DNA of 64,000 bases from Dactylosporangium sp. AC04546. Lineage in GTDB: Bacteria > Actinomycetota > Actinomycetes > Mycobacteriales > Micromonosporaceae. Shown here one piece after another: positions 43,008-51,750 of the stretch (the first letter of the stretch is position 1; every line of letters begins with the position of its first letter). Both the position numbers and the translations under genes were made by a program. Below the pieces are notes generated by a model that saw only the letters and a list, made by a program, of their open reading frames with translations, had not been told where the DNA came from and did not search any database. The stretch covers positions 62,001-126,000 of the forward strand of contig NZ_JAHYSG010000010.1 in NCBI RefSeq assembly GCF_022095675.1, given 5' to 3'.

Positions 43008-44414
43008 ATGTCTCGCTTCATGTTCCGGCCGCGAAGAGCGCTGCTCGCCGCGGTGCTGCTCATCCTCGGTACCGCGGTCACACCCGCCACCGCCGAAGCC
43101 GCCGTGCCGTCCGACGACCCGGCCCGCGGCCTGGTGTACGACGGTTTCAAGGCCGGCACCGGGCGCTGCAAAGGCCTCCTCGAGGTCAAGGCCGTGCCCG
43201 GCGCCTGCACCCACGGGCCCGACGCCGCCTTCGCCGGGACCGACGTGCGCCGGTCGGTCGCACCGCTGCCGCAATCCCCGCAGGCCGCCGCCGCGCCGCT
43301 GGCCACCGTCTGCGACGGGGACGGGCAGAGCGGCTACCGGGTGCAGGTGCTCTACATCCGCGGCGCGAACAACGCCGACCGCTACAACCAGTACCTCGCC
43401 TCGATCCGCACCTGGACCGCCGGCGTCGACGACATCTACGCCGCCAGCGCGGCGCAGACCGGCGGGGTGCGGCACATCCGGTTCGTCACCGACGGCGCCT
43501 GCCAGATCTCGGTGGCCAACGTCGTCATCCCCAACGCGTCGCTCGCCGACTTCGGCAACTCGGTCAACGCGATCAAGAGCCTCGGATACAACCGGGCCGA
43601 TCGCAAGTACCTCATGTACGTCGATGCCACCAGCCTGTGCGGCGTCGCCTACGTGACCCTCGACGACCGGCCGGGGCAGGAGAACGGCAACAACTCCGGG
43701 GCCAGCTTCAGCCGCGTCGACTCGGGCTGCTGGGGCTCGGGGCCGGCCGCGCACGAGCTCACGCACGCGATGGGCGCGGTGATGAGCAGCTCGCCGAACC
43801 ACACCGCGTACGGCCACTGCACCGACGACTACGACATCATGTGCTACAACGACGGGCCCGGCACGGTCGTGCGGATCGTCTGCGGCGACCAGGCCCAGGA
43901 CAACCGGCTGGACTGCAACAAGAACGACTACTTCCACACCAACCCGCCGGCCGGCTCCTACCTGGCCACGCACTGGAACGTCGCCAACAACCGCTTCCTG
44001 CTCACCAGCGGCGGGAGCGGCGGCGGCACCGGGCCGATCACGCTCGTCAATCTCGGCAAGTGCGTCGACGTCAACGCGTCGGGCACCGCGAACGGTACCC
44101 GCATCCAGATCTGGACCTGCAACGGCACCGGCGCCCAGCAGTGGTCGCGCGCGGGCGACGGCACGTTCCGCGCGCTCGGCAAGTGCCTCGACGCCACCTC
44201 CGGCGGCACGGCCAACGGCACGAAGCTCCAGCTCTGGGACTGCAACGGCACCGGAGCCCAGCAGTGGACCTACGTGGCGGCGAGCCAGGCGCTGCGCAAC
44301 CCGCAGTCGGGCCGCTGCCTTGACGATCCGTCCAGCAGTACCACCGATGGCACGCAACTGCAGCTGTGGGACTGCAACGGGACGAATGCCCAGCGGGTGA
44401 CGGTGCCTGCCTGA
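43008..44414 (+). CDS. Secreted zinc metalloprotease with ricin-type lectin domain
   Basis: A 468-residue secreted protein. Signal peptide (RRALLAAVLLILGTAVTPAT, cleavage near AEA/A), then a protease domain with HELTHAMGAV (HExxH zinc site) followed by NHTAYGHCTDDYDIMCYNDG, whose MCY may be the metzincin Met-turn and whose His may be the third ligand. A Gly/Ser linker leads to a C-terminal ricin B-type beta-trefoil with QxW repeats (GAQQWSR, GAQQWTY). It probably binds polysaccharide and cuts extracellular protein. GGGAG lies seven bases before ATG 43008; an upstream in-frame start would bury the signal peptide. Confidence 0.88.
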   Translation: MSRFMFRPRRALLAAVLLILGTAVTPATAEAAVPSDDPARGLVYDGFKAGTGRCKGLLEVKAVPGACTHGPDAAFAGTDVRRSVAPLPQSPQAAAAPLATVCDGDGQSGYRVQVLYIRGANNADRYNQYLASIRTWTAGVDDIYAASAAQTGGVRHIRFVTDGACQISVANVVIPNASLADFGNSVNAIKSLGYNRADRKYLMYVDATSLCGVAYVTLDDRPGQENGNNSGASFSRVDSGCWGSGPAAHELTHAMGAVMSSSPNHTAYGHCTDDYDIMCYNDGPGTVVRIVCGDQAQDNRLDCNKNDYFHTNPPAGSYLATHWNVANNRFLLTSGGSGGGTGPITLVNLGKCVDVNASGTANGTRIQIWTCNGTGAQQWSRAGDGTFRALGKCLDATSGGTANGTKLQLWDCNGTGAQQWTYVAASQALRNPQSGRCLDDPSSSTTDGTQLQLWDCNGTNAQRVTVPA

Positions 44415-44440
44415 GCACCCGCCCTGCCGCCGTCTGCGCC

Positions 44441-45247
44441 CTAGACCGACATCTGGACCAGGGCGGAGGCGGCGGCAGCGGCAGCGCGCTCGGCGACCGG
44501 GCGCCGGCGCAGGTGCGCCACCTGCAGGGCCGGCGGGAGGTAGGTCTGGTCGACCGCGCCGACGTCGGTGCCGGGCGGGACGATCTCGTCGATGCGGTCG
44601 AGGAGGTCGTCGCTGAGCGCGACGTCCAGGCCGGCGAGCAGGTCGTCGAGCTGCTCCTCGGTGCGGGCGCCGAGCAGGGCGCTGGTCACGCCGGGGTGCG
44701 CGATGGCGAAGGCCATCGCGAGGTGGGTCAGTGGCAGGCCCGCCTCCGCGGCGAGCGGGACGAGCTGCTCGACGACGTCGAGCCGGCGTTCGTCGTTGAG
44801 GTGCTTGAAGAAGCGCGCGCGGCGCAGGTCGTTCGGCCCGCCCTTGCGGACGCGGCCGGTGAGCAGGCCCTGGCCGAGCGGGCCCCAGACCAGCGTGCCC
44901 AGCCCGTAGCGCTGCGCGACCGGCAGCACCTCGCGCTCGATGCCGCGGTTGAGCAGCGAGTACACTGGCTGCTCGGTGCGGAAGCGCTCCAGGCCCCGGC
45001 GCTCGGCGACCCACTGGGCCTCGACGATGTCGGACGCGGGCGTCCCGGACGCCCCGATCGCCCGGACCTTGCCACTGTGGACCAGGTCGGAGAGCGCGGA
45101 AAGGGTCTCGTCGACGTCGGCGGACGGGTCGGGCCGGTGGATCTGGTACAGGTCGATGTAGTCGGTCTGCAGCCGCCGCAGCGAGTGCTCAACCGCCCGC
45201 ATGATCCAGCGCCGGGAGCCGCCCTGCTGGTTGGGGTCGTCGCCCAT
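44441..45247 (-). pseudogene. Aldo/keto reductase, 5'-truncated
   Basis: About 268 codons encode the C-terminal three quarters of an aldo/keto reductase: MGDDPNQQGGSRRWIMRAVE, then LRRLQTDYIDLYQIHRPDP, LIRW-type barrel strands and a terminal cofactor segment (VTSALLGARTEEQLDDLL). The first 80-100 residues, with the catalytic Asp/Tyr of the N-terminal half, are absent. At 45247 the homology stops exactly where homology to a TetR regulator begins on the opposite strand. An ATG happens to sit at the break, but a stable enzyme is unlikely. Confidence 0.75.
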
Positions 45248-45757
45248 CGGGCGGCCCTGCTCGAGGCGGCGAAACACGTCCTCGCCACGTCCGGCGTGGA
45301 CGCCCCGGCGAAGGAGATCACCGACCGGGCCGGCGTCGGCGTGGGGACGCTCTACCGGCATTTCCCGCAGCGCTCGGACCTGGTCATCGCCGTGCTGGAG
45401 CACGAGATCGACGCGTGCGCCGCGGCAGGCCCGGCGCTCAGCGCGGGACTCCCGCCCGGGGCGGCGCTCGTCCAGTGGGTGCGGCGCTACACCGACCTCG
45501 TCGCGACCAAGATCGGGCTCGCGTCAGCGCTGCACGGCGCGCACCAGGAGCTGCGCGAGTACTTCTACCGGCGCATGGGTCCGGTGCTCGACGCGCTCCT
45601 GCAGGCGGCGGTGGCGGCCGGCGACGTCCGCGCCGACGTCCGCGCCGAGGACGTGCTGCACGCGGTGGCGCTGCTGTGCCAGCCGGTGCCGGGCAAGGAC
45701 CACCCGGCGTACGGCCGGCGCCTGGTCGACGTCTTCCTCGACGGCCTGCGCCGTTGA
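45248..45757 (+). pseudogene. TetR-family regulator, lacking its start
   Basis: The frame reads RAALLEAAKHVLATSGVDAP, then EITDRAGVGVGTLYRHFPQR (helix-turn-helix) and a normal ligand domain to DVFLDGLRR-stop. Only the first 10-15 residues of a usual TetR, with the start codon and ribosome site, are missing. Upstream in the same frame the sequence is the antisense of the aldo/keto reductase remnant and offers no nearby start. With its promoter gone it is probably not expressed. Confidence 0.72.
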
Positions 45758-45780
45758 GGCGCTGACGGGGACGGCGCGGC

Positions 45781-45822
45781 TCAGACGGTGCGGTTCAGAC
45801 GGTGCGGTTCAGACGGTGCGGT
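45781..45822. repeat. Three tandem copies of a 14-bp unit
   Basis: TCAGACGGTGCGGT occurs three times without gaps (45781-45794, 45795-45808, 45809-45822). The array ends exactly at the stop codon of the sigma gene (45823-45825) and starts 23 bases after the tetR remnant's stop. Such short arrays can vary in copy number by slippage. Confidence 0.85.
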
Positions 45823-47043
45823 TCATGCGCCGGGCAGTTGGTCGCGGCGGCGGGTGAGGTACGCCCGCTCGGCGGTGTTGCCGGCCAGCGCGATGGCCCG
45901 GTCGTACGCCGCCCGTGCCTCCTCGCCGCGGCCGAGCCGGCGCAGCAGGTGGGCGCGGGTCGCGTGGAAGGCGTGGTACTCCTCCAGCGGCAGGCCGTCG
46001 ACCTCCGCCAGGGCGACCTGCGGGCCGTCGAGCTCGGCGACCGCGATCGCCCGGTTCAGCCGCACGATCGGCGAGGGGTCGAGGCGGGCCAGCTGGTCGT
46101 AGAGCGCGAGAACCTGCGACCAGTCGGTGTCGCGGGCGTCGGGGGCGTCGGTGTGGACGGCGTTGATCGCGGCGAGGATCTGGTACCGCCCCGGCGCCTC
46201 GCCGGTGGCGATCCGCGCGCGGACCAGGGCGTGGCCCTCGGCGATCAGTCCGCGGTCCCAGGCGCCGCGGTCCTGCTCGTCGAGGGCGACGAGCTCGCCG
46301 CTCGCCGACACCCGCGCGGCCCGGCGGGCCTCGGTCAGCAGCATCAGCGCCAGGAGCCCGGCGACCTCGCCGTCGCCCGGCAGCAGGTCGCGGACCAGCC
46401 GGGTCAGCCGGATCGCCTCGGCGGTCAGGTCGGCGCGGACCGCCTCCCCCTCGGGGTCCGAGGTCAGGTAGCCCTCGTTGAAGATCAGGTAGAGGACGGT
46501 GAGCACCCCGGCGACCCGGGCCGGGAGGTCCTCGCGGAACGGCACGCCGTAGGGGATCCGCGCCGCCTTGATCTTCGCCTTCGCGCGGGTGATCCGCCGG
46601 CCCATGGCGGGCTCCTGGACCAGGAACGCGCGGGCGATCTCGGGCACGGTGAGCCCGCCGACCATCCGCAGGGTCAGCGCGACCCGTGCCTCCATGGCCA
46701 GCGCGGGGTGGCAGCAGGTGAAGACGAGGCGGAGCCGGTCGTCGTCGATGGCGCCGAGCGGCTCAGGGGCGTCGTACAGCATCAGCGCCTCCTGGTGCTT
46801 CTCCTCGCGCCTGGCCTCGCGCCGGAGCCGGTCGACGGCCTTGCGCTGGGCGGTGGTGGTGAGCCAGGCGCCGGGATTCGGCGGGACGCCGTCGACCGGC
46901 CAGCGCTCGACGGCGGTCGCGAACGCCTCGGCCGCCATCTCCTCGGCGATGTCGAGGTCGCCGATGCGCCTGGCCAGGGTCGCGACCAGCCGGGCCCACT
47001 CCTCGCGGTGGGCCCGGACGATCGCCTCGCCGACGCCGGTCAT
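45823..47043 (-). CDS. ECF sigma factor with C-terminal TPR-like extension (second ECF42-type copy)
   Basis: A 406-residue sigma factor with the same architecture as the one at 17487: region 2 (GDLDIAEEMAAEAFATAVER; TTAQRKAVDRLRREA), region 4 (VGGLTVPEIARAFLVQEPAM) and a long helical extension with GVLTVLYLIFNEGYLTSDPE. The two are paralogues, with conserved FTCCHPAL and LNRAIAVAEL/LNRAVAVAEV segments. ATG 47043 overlaps the YciI stop (TGATG). It is the second gene of a YciI-sigma operon. Confidence 0.9.
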   Translation of the reverse strand: MTGVGEAIVRAHREEWARLVATLARRIGDLDIAEEMAAEAFATAVERWPVDGVPPNPGAWLTTTAQRKAVDRLRREARREEKHQEALMLYDAPEPLGAIDDDRLRLVFTCCHPALAMEARVALTLRMVGGLTVPEIARAFLVQEPAMGRRITRAKAKIKAARIPYGVPFREDLPARVAGVLTVLYLIFNEGYLTSDPEGEAVRADLTAEAIRLTRLVRDLLPGDGEVAGLLALMLLTEARRAARVSASGELVALDEQDRGAWDRGLIAEGHALVRARIATGEAPGRYQILAAINAVHTDAPDARDTDWSQVLALYDQLARLDPSPIVRLNRAIAVAELDGPQVALAEVDGLPLEEYHAFHATRAHLLRRLGRGEEARAAYDRAIALAGNTAERAYLTRRRDQLPGA

Positions 47044-47372
47044 CAATCCAGGAACGGCCGGAGCTCGACCCTCCGGTTGCAGCTCTTCGACCCCTGGGCC
47101 GCGAGCCGCAGCGCCACGTCGAGGTGGGGTGCCTCGACGATCCAGAAGCCGATGACGTGCTCCTTGGACTCCACGTAGGGCCCGTCGGTGAACACCGGCT
47201 CGCCGGCGCGGCCGTCGACGACGGTGGCCGAGCCGGGCGACGCGAGGCCCCCGGCGAACACCCAGTGGCCGTCGGCCTGCAGCTTCTCGTTGAAGACGTC
47301 GATCGCGGCCATCTCCTCCGCGGTGGCGAGGCCGGCCCCTCCGTTGAGCACGGACATCAGGTACTGCGCCAT
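47043..47372 (-). CDS. YciI-family protein, partner of the downstream ECF sigma factor
   Basis: A 109-residue YCII-domain protein (MAQYLMSVLNGG; EPVFTDGPYVESKEHVIGFW; VELRPFLD). The conserved DGPF is DGPY here. It precedes and overlaps the sigma gene, matching the 17113/17487 pair in order. ATG 47372 has AGGAG nine bases upstream; the ATG three codons earlier would abut the ribosome site and is less likely. No DHFR-family gene follows in this copy. Confidence 0.87.
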   Translation of the reverse strand: MAQYLMSVLNGGAGLATAEEMAAIDVFNEKLQADGHWVFAGGLASPGSATVVDGRAGEPVFTDGPYVESKEHVIGFWIVEAPHLDVALRLAAQGSKSCNRRVELRPFLD

Positions 47373-47500
47373 CGGGATCATCTCCTGTGGTCGGTTGGCC
47401 GCCCCCTCGGGCCGCCGTTCACCCCTGCTACGAACGCCGCCGGCCCGATCCGACACGCGCCGCCGAGACTTTTCTTCGAGGATCCCTCGAGGATCCCGGG

Positions 47501-48214
47501 TCAGTCGACGACCTGGACGTGCAGCGCCGTGGCGGCGGGCTCCGTGCCGAAGCGGGCAGCGAACTCCTCCTGCAGCGCGAACAGCTCCGGCAGCGGCGCC
47601 GGCTGGCGGGACGTGGCGGCGAGGTCCTGGTGGGCCTCCTGCGACCACAGGAACGGGTAGACGGTCAGGCCGTGGGTCAGGGGCAGCGCGCGGGTCTCCT
47701 CCGGCCAGCCCGGCCAGCGCAGCGACTCGTAGAACCGCGCCGTGCCGCCCTGGGCGAGCCACGACAGCCAGACCCCGTGGCCCACGCCCATCGGCGCCCA
47801 CTCCAGGGTGTCCGGGCCGAAGTAGCACACCTCGCCGGGGTCGCCGGGACGGCCGGCGGCCGCCGGGTCGGGGCCGTTGACCTCGAACCGCCCGCCGAGG
47901 ACGTCGTGGCCGACCAGCAGCGCGGCGGGCGGCCGCTCGTCGCCGGGCAGGCCGTTCGCCTCCGCCAGGGAGGGCAGCCCGTCGGTGCCGCCGCCGAGGA
48001 CGCGCAGCCAGCCGTCGTCGACCAGCAGCCCGCCGGTGTGCAGCGCCAGCGCGCCCAGCCGGGAGCCGGCGCTGACCTGGAGGCGGTGCAGGCTGTCCCG
48101 GCCGGCCGGCGTGTCGATCGGCAGCACGGTGACCTGCGGGTTGGACCGCAGCTCGGCCTCCAGCGCCGGCCAGGCCGGTTCGGGGACGGTCGTGAGGTCG
48201 TCTACGGTACGCAC
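47501..48214 (-). CDS. DUF2625 family protein
   Basis: A 237-residue protein matching DUF2625 throughout: VRTVDDLTTVPEPAWPALEA opening, LHTGGLLVDDGWLRVLGGG, EVCYFGPDTLEWAPMGVGHG, and FYESLRWPGWPEETRALPLT with YPFLWSQEA near the end. The family is broadly distributed, cytoplasmic and of unknown function. The start at GTG 48214 gives the conserved N-terminus; longer frames extend into sequence without similarity. It lies 43 bases downstream of moeA on the same strand. Confidence 0.86.
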   Translation of the reverse strand: MRTVDDLTTVPEPAWPALEAELRSNPQVTVLPIDTPAGRDSLHRLQVSAGSRLGALALHTGGLLVDDGWLRVLGGGTDGLPSLAEANGLPGDERPPAALLVGHDVLGGRFEVNGPDPAAAGRPGDPGEVCYFGPDTLEWAPMGVGHGVWLSWLAQGGTARFYESLRWPGWPEETRALPLTHGLTVYPFLWSQEAHQDLAATSRQPAPLPELFALQEEFAARFGTEPAATALHVQVVD

Positions 48215-48257
48215 CCGGTCATCATGCCTGCCGGTCCAGGAGCCGGCGATGAAGGCC

Positions 48258-49400
48258 TCACGGCACCTCCAGGACGTCCGCATTGTCGCCGTTCGTCCAG
48301 TCTGCCGGGAGTACCGCCAGATAGTCGGCCGACGCGGCGGCGTGCAGGCTGCCCGAGCCTGTCGCCGGGACGATCGTGCCGTCGTGGCGCGCGGGGACGA
48401 TGCGGACGCCGTCAGGGACCAGGCGGGCCGTGCCCGTCACCGGCCTTCTGGGCAGACCGGCACGGCGACCGGACAGGGCGGCCAGCAGCGGGTCGAGAAG
48501 GGTGAGGGCGGCGACCAGGCCGGCGTACGGGTTGCCGGGCAGGCTCACCACCCAGCGGCCGTCCGGCAGTGCGGCCAGGCCCTGCGGGTGGCCGGGGCGG
48601 CAGGCGACGCCGCGGACGATCCAGTGCCGGGCGTCGACGACCGTGTGGAGGTGGTCGGCGGCGCCCGCGGACGAGGCGCCCGTGACAACGACGACGTCGC
48701 TTGTGGCGGCGTCGAGGTCGGCCTGCAGGCGGTCCGGGCGGTCGGGCACGTGGCGGGCGTCGCTCAGGCGCGCCTGCGCCCGGGCGCTGACCGCCTCGAC
48801 CAGGCCGGTGAACACGTCGCGGACCTGGCCGGGGCCGGGCGGGCCGTCCCGGACGACCTCGTCGCCGGTGACGAGCAGCGTGACCGTCGGCGGCCGGTGC
48901 GTCCACAGCCGGTCGACGCCGGCCTGGACGGCGGCCGCGGCGGTGGTGGCGGTGACCACCCGTCCGGCGGCCACGACGAGGTCCCCGGCGGCGACGTCCG
49001 CGCCCGCGCGGCGGATGTGGTCGCGCGGGCCACAGGTTCCGGTCACCGCGGAGCCGTCGCGGTGGCTCGTCTCGTACTGCAGGACAGCTTCGGCACCCGC
49101 CGGCACCACGGCGCCGGTGGCGATCTCGACCGCGGTGCCGGCGGTCATCGCGAGGCGGTGCCCAGCCGGGCCGGCGAGGACGCGGCCGGTGAGGGTCCAC
49201 GGGCCGGGGCCGGCGACGGCGTACCCGTCCATCGCCGCCGTGTCGAACGCCGGCACGGCGCTGCGGGCGCGGGCGGGGGCGGCGGCGACCCGGCCCACCG
49301 CGGCGGTGACGGGGGTCAGCTCGGCCGGCAGCGGCGCGGGCCGGTCACGGGCGATGGCGTAGGCGGTATGCCAGGCCGTGACGGCCGTCGTGAGCTGCAC
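48258..49400 (-). CDS. moeA: Molybdopterin molybdenumtransferase MoeA
   Basis: A 380-residue MoeA. Motifs: FDTAAMDGYAVAGPGPW near residue 52, LVTGDEVV for the MogA-like domain, VVVVTGASSAGAADHL (in place of the usual TGGxSxGxxD) and WVVSLPGNPYAGLVA. It inserts molybdate into adenylylated molybdopterin to form the molybdenum cofactor. The altered GGxS motif (GASSAG) may affect efficiency. GTG 49400. It lies in a locus with modABC on the other strand, consistent with a molybdenum uptake and cofactor unit. Confidence 0.88.
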   Translation of the reverse strand: MQLTTAVTAWHTAYAIARDRPAPLPAELTPVTAAVGRVAAAPARARSAVPAFDTAAMDGYAVAGPGPWTLTGRVLAGPAGHRLAMTAGTAVEIATGAVVPAGAEAVLQYETSHRDGSAVTGTCGPRDHIRRAGADVAAGDLVVAAGRVVTATTAAAAVQAGVDRLWTHRPPTVTLLVTGDEVVRDGPPGPGQVRDVFTGLVEAVSARAQARLSDARHVPDRPDRLQADLDAATSDVVVVTGASSAGAADHLHTVVDARHWIVRGVACRPGHPQGLAALPDGRWVVSLPGNPYAGLVAALTLLDPLLAALSGRRAGLPRRPVTGTARLVPDGVRIVPARHDGTIVPATGSGSLHAAASADYLAVLPADWTNGDNADVLEVP

Positions 49401-49496
49401 GCCTCCATTGCACCGCAGCGGCGTCTCGAGCGCGTGCGGTACCGGTTACGAACATCTCTCCCGGCGGCCCGCGTCGCGGTGAGGCGCCGCCCGCCG

Positions 49497-50429
49497 TCAG
49501 GTCCGCACCGCGACGGCGTGGAAGCGGTGCGGTGGGTCGTCGTAGCTGGTCAGGCACCAGCCCGCGCGGGCCGCCGACGCGCGCAGGACCGGCTCGGCGA
49601 GGGGCTCGTCGGGACGCAGCGTGCGGCCGTGGCGGGCGGCGACGGCGGCGCGCCCCGACGGGTGGAACAGCACCAGCTTGCCGCCGGGCCGCGTGATGCG
49701 GGCCAGCTCGGCGAGGCCGGCGTCCGCGTCGGGCAGGTGGTTGATGAGCCCGGCGGCGAAGATCGCGTCGACGCCGGCGTCGACGAACGGCAGGCTGCGG
49801 GCATCGGCGAGCAGCAGGGTCGCCGCGCACTCCCGCGCGCGGGGCCCGGCGGCGGCGAGCATCTGCGGCGTGAGGTCGACGCCGATGACGACACCCGCCG
49901 GACCGGCCGCCTGGCGCAGCGCCGGCAGCGCGCGGCCGGTGCCGCAGCCGAGGTCGACCACGACACCGCCGCCGCGAAGCCCCGCCTCGGCGACGGCGGC
50001 GGCGTACGCGGGCTGGTCATCGCCGAACTTCGTGTCCCAGGTGGCGGCGCGGGCGGCGAAGAAGGCCTGGGACTCGGAGCGGTACCAGGTGTCGGCGGCG
50101 CCGAGCGCCGGGTTGAGGTGGCGCAGCACCGGCCAGGCCGGGTCGTGCAGGTCGACGACGGCGTCGGCCTGCTCGCCGCGGTACTCCCCCGGGCCCGGCG
50201 AGCGCACCCAGATCGTCAGGTGGCCGCCGGTGGGTGCCATCACGATGCTGCGGCCGTCCGCACCGTCGAACCGCTCACAGTCGCGGCCCCCGGCGCGCAG
50301 CCACGCGGCGAAGCGGTCGGCGAAGACGGCGGCCCCGCCGTCGAGGCCGTCCACGGTGACCCGTGCGGCGTCGGCCGGCAGCGCGGCGACCAGGTGCGTG
50401 AGGACGGTCGACCAACGCTCGTCGCTCAT
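49497..50429 (-). CDS. Fusion of degenerate uridine-kinase-like domain and SAM-dependent methyltransferase
   Basis: A 310-residue protein in two parts. Residues about 1-115 resemble uridine kinase-like P-loop proteins: the phosphate-loop position reads TVDGLDGGAAVFADRFAAWL, where GKT/S is lost, and the domain closes with VVDLHDPAWPVLRHLNPA. Residues about 130-310 are a class I methyltransferase with motif I VVVDLGCGTGRALPALRQA, acid in VIGVDLTPQ and DAIFAAGLINHLPDAD. The kinase-like half cannot bind nucleotide in the usual way and may serve in substrate recognition. ATG 50429. It is divergent from the TOBE regulator. The function is unknown. Confidence 0.75.
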   Translation of the reverse strand: MSDERWSTVLTHLVAALPADAARVTVDGLDGGAAVFADRFAAWLRAGGRDCERFDGADGRSIVMAPTGGHLTIWVRSPGPGEYRGEQADAVVDLHDPAWPVLRHLNPALGAADTWYRSESQAFFAARAATWDTKFGDDQPAYAAAVAEAGLRGGGVVVDLGCGTGRALPALRQAAGPAGVVIGVDLTPQMLAAAGPRARECAATLLLADARSLPFVDAGVDAIFAAGLINHLPDADAGLAELARITRPGGKLVLFHPSGRAAVAARHGRTLRPDEPLAEPVLRASAARAGWCLTSYDDPPHRFHAVAVRT

Positions 50430-50522
50430 GTACCCATCATGCAGGTGCGATGACCGCAGCGCCACCATGCCCTCGCCGATGCGGCCCGGATGGGCGATAT
50501 GAGGCCGCAGATGCGAGGGGCT

Positions 50523-50948
50523 ATGGTGATCGCCGTGACGGTGTTCAGGATCGGGGAGGCGGCCGAACTGCTCGGCGTCAGCGCGGACACGGTCCGCCGC
50601 TGGATCGACGCCGGTCGACTGCCCGCGACCCGCGACGAGCACGGTCACCGCACGATGGAGGGCGCCGAGCTGGCGGCGTTCGTCCGCGACCAGGGCAACG
50701 ACCCCGACGGCCGCACCGAGGTCTCCTCGGCGCGCAACCGGCTGCGCGGGATCGTCACCGCCGTGGTGAAGGACACCGTCATGGCGCAGGTGGACATCCA
50801 GGCCGGGCCGTTCCGGCTGGTGTCGCTCATGAGCCGCGAGGCCGTCGACGAGCTCGACCTGCGGGTCGGCTCGGTCGCGGTGGCGGTGATCAAGTCGACC
50901 AACGTCGTGGTGGAGCGCGCCACGCTACCCCGAGGGAGCACTTCGTGA
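50523..50948 (+). CDS. MerR-like helix-turn-helix/TOBE molybdate-responsive regulator
   Basis: A protein of about 141 residues. N-terminal excisionase/MerR-type helix-turn-helix (RIGEAAELLGVSADTVRRWI) and C-terminal TOBE (Mop) domain (SARNRLRGIVTAVVKDTVMA; GSVAVAVIKSTNVVVE), which binds molybdate or tungstate. It most likely senses molybdate and regulates modABC directly downstream, whose modA GTG overlaps its stop. Alternative starts exist at GTG 50526 and 50535; ATG 50523 was taken because GAGGGG precedes it. Confidence 0.85.
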   Translation: MVIAVTVFRIGEAAELLGVSADTVRRWIDAGRLPATRDEHGHRTMEGAELAAFVRDQGNDPDGRTEVSSARNRLRGIVTAVVKDTVMAQVDIQAGPFRLVSLMSREAVDELDLRVGSVAVAVIKSTNVVVERATLPRGSTS

Positions 50949-51748
50949 AGCTGCGCATCGCCCTGACCGCCGCGGCGGTCGGTGTCCTCATGACCGTGAC
51001 CGGCTGCGGCAGCGACGAGCCGGCCGCCAACAGCACGCCCGGCACGGCGACGTCGAGCGGCGGCAGCGGCGTCACCGGCACCGTCAACGTCTTCGCGGCG
51101 GCCTCGCTGACCGAGTCGTTCACGAAGATCGGCAAGGACTTCGAGGCGGCGAACCCCGGCACCACGGTCAAGTTCAACTTCGCGGGCAGCTCGGCCCTGG
51201 CCACCCAGATCAACCAGGGCGCCCCGGCCGACGTGTTCGCCTCGGCCGCGCCGGCCAACATGAAGACCGTCACCGACGCCGGCAACGGCGACGGCACCCC
51301 GACCACGTTCGTCAAGAACCAGCTGGTCATCGCCGTGCCCAAGGGCAACCCGAAGGGCGTCAAGGGCCTGTCCGACCTGACCAAGCCCGGCGTGAAGGTC
51401 GCCCTGTGCGCGGAGCAGGTGCCGTGCGGCGCGGCCGCGAAGAAGGCGCTCGACGCCGCCTCGGTGAAGCTCACGCCGGTGACCCTGGAGCAGGACGTCA
51501 AGGCCGCCCTGGCCAAGGTGAAGCTCGGCGAGGTCGACGCGGCGCTGGTGTACCGCACCGACGCCAAGGTCGCTGCGAGCGACGTCGACGGCATCGAGTT
51601 CCCCGAGTCGGCGGGCGCGATCAACGACTACCCGATCGTGGCGCTCAAGGGCGCCAAGAACGCCGCCGGCGCGAAGGCGTTCGTCGCCTACGTGCTGTCG
51701 GACAAGGGCAAGGCGGTCCTCACCGAGGCCGGCTTCCAGGCCCCGTGA
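50945..51748 (+). CDS. modA: Molybdate ABC transporter substrate-binding lipoprotein ModA
   Basis: A 267-residue binding protein with a lipoprotein signal (LTAAAVGVLMTVTGCGSDE, lipobox VTGC), a Ser/Gly/Thr linker, and a ModA domain opening VNVFAAASLTESFTKIGKDF. The oxyanion-binding residues fall in AAASLTES and NFAGSSALATQI. The C-terminal YPIVALKGAKN segment is conserved. It captures molybdate outside the membrane for ModBC. GAGGGAG stands six bases before GTG 50945, which overlaps the regulator's stop (GTGA). Confidence 0.95.
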   Translation: MKLRIALTAAAVGVLMTVTGCGSDEPAANSTPGTATSSGGSGVTGTVNVFAAASLTESFTKIGKDFEAANPGTTVKFNFAGSSALATQINQGAPADVFASAAPANMKTVTDAGNGDGTPTTFVKNQLVIAVPKGNPKGVKGLSDLTKPGVKVALCAEQVPCGAAAKKALDAASVKLTPVTLEQDVKAALAKVKLGEVDAALVYRTDAKVAASDVDGIEFPESAGAINDYPIVALKGAKNAAGAKAFVAYVLSDKGKAVLTEAGFQAP

Positions 51749-51750
51749 CG

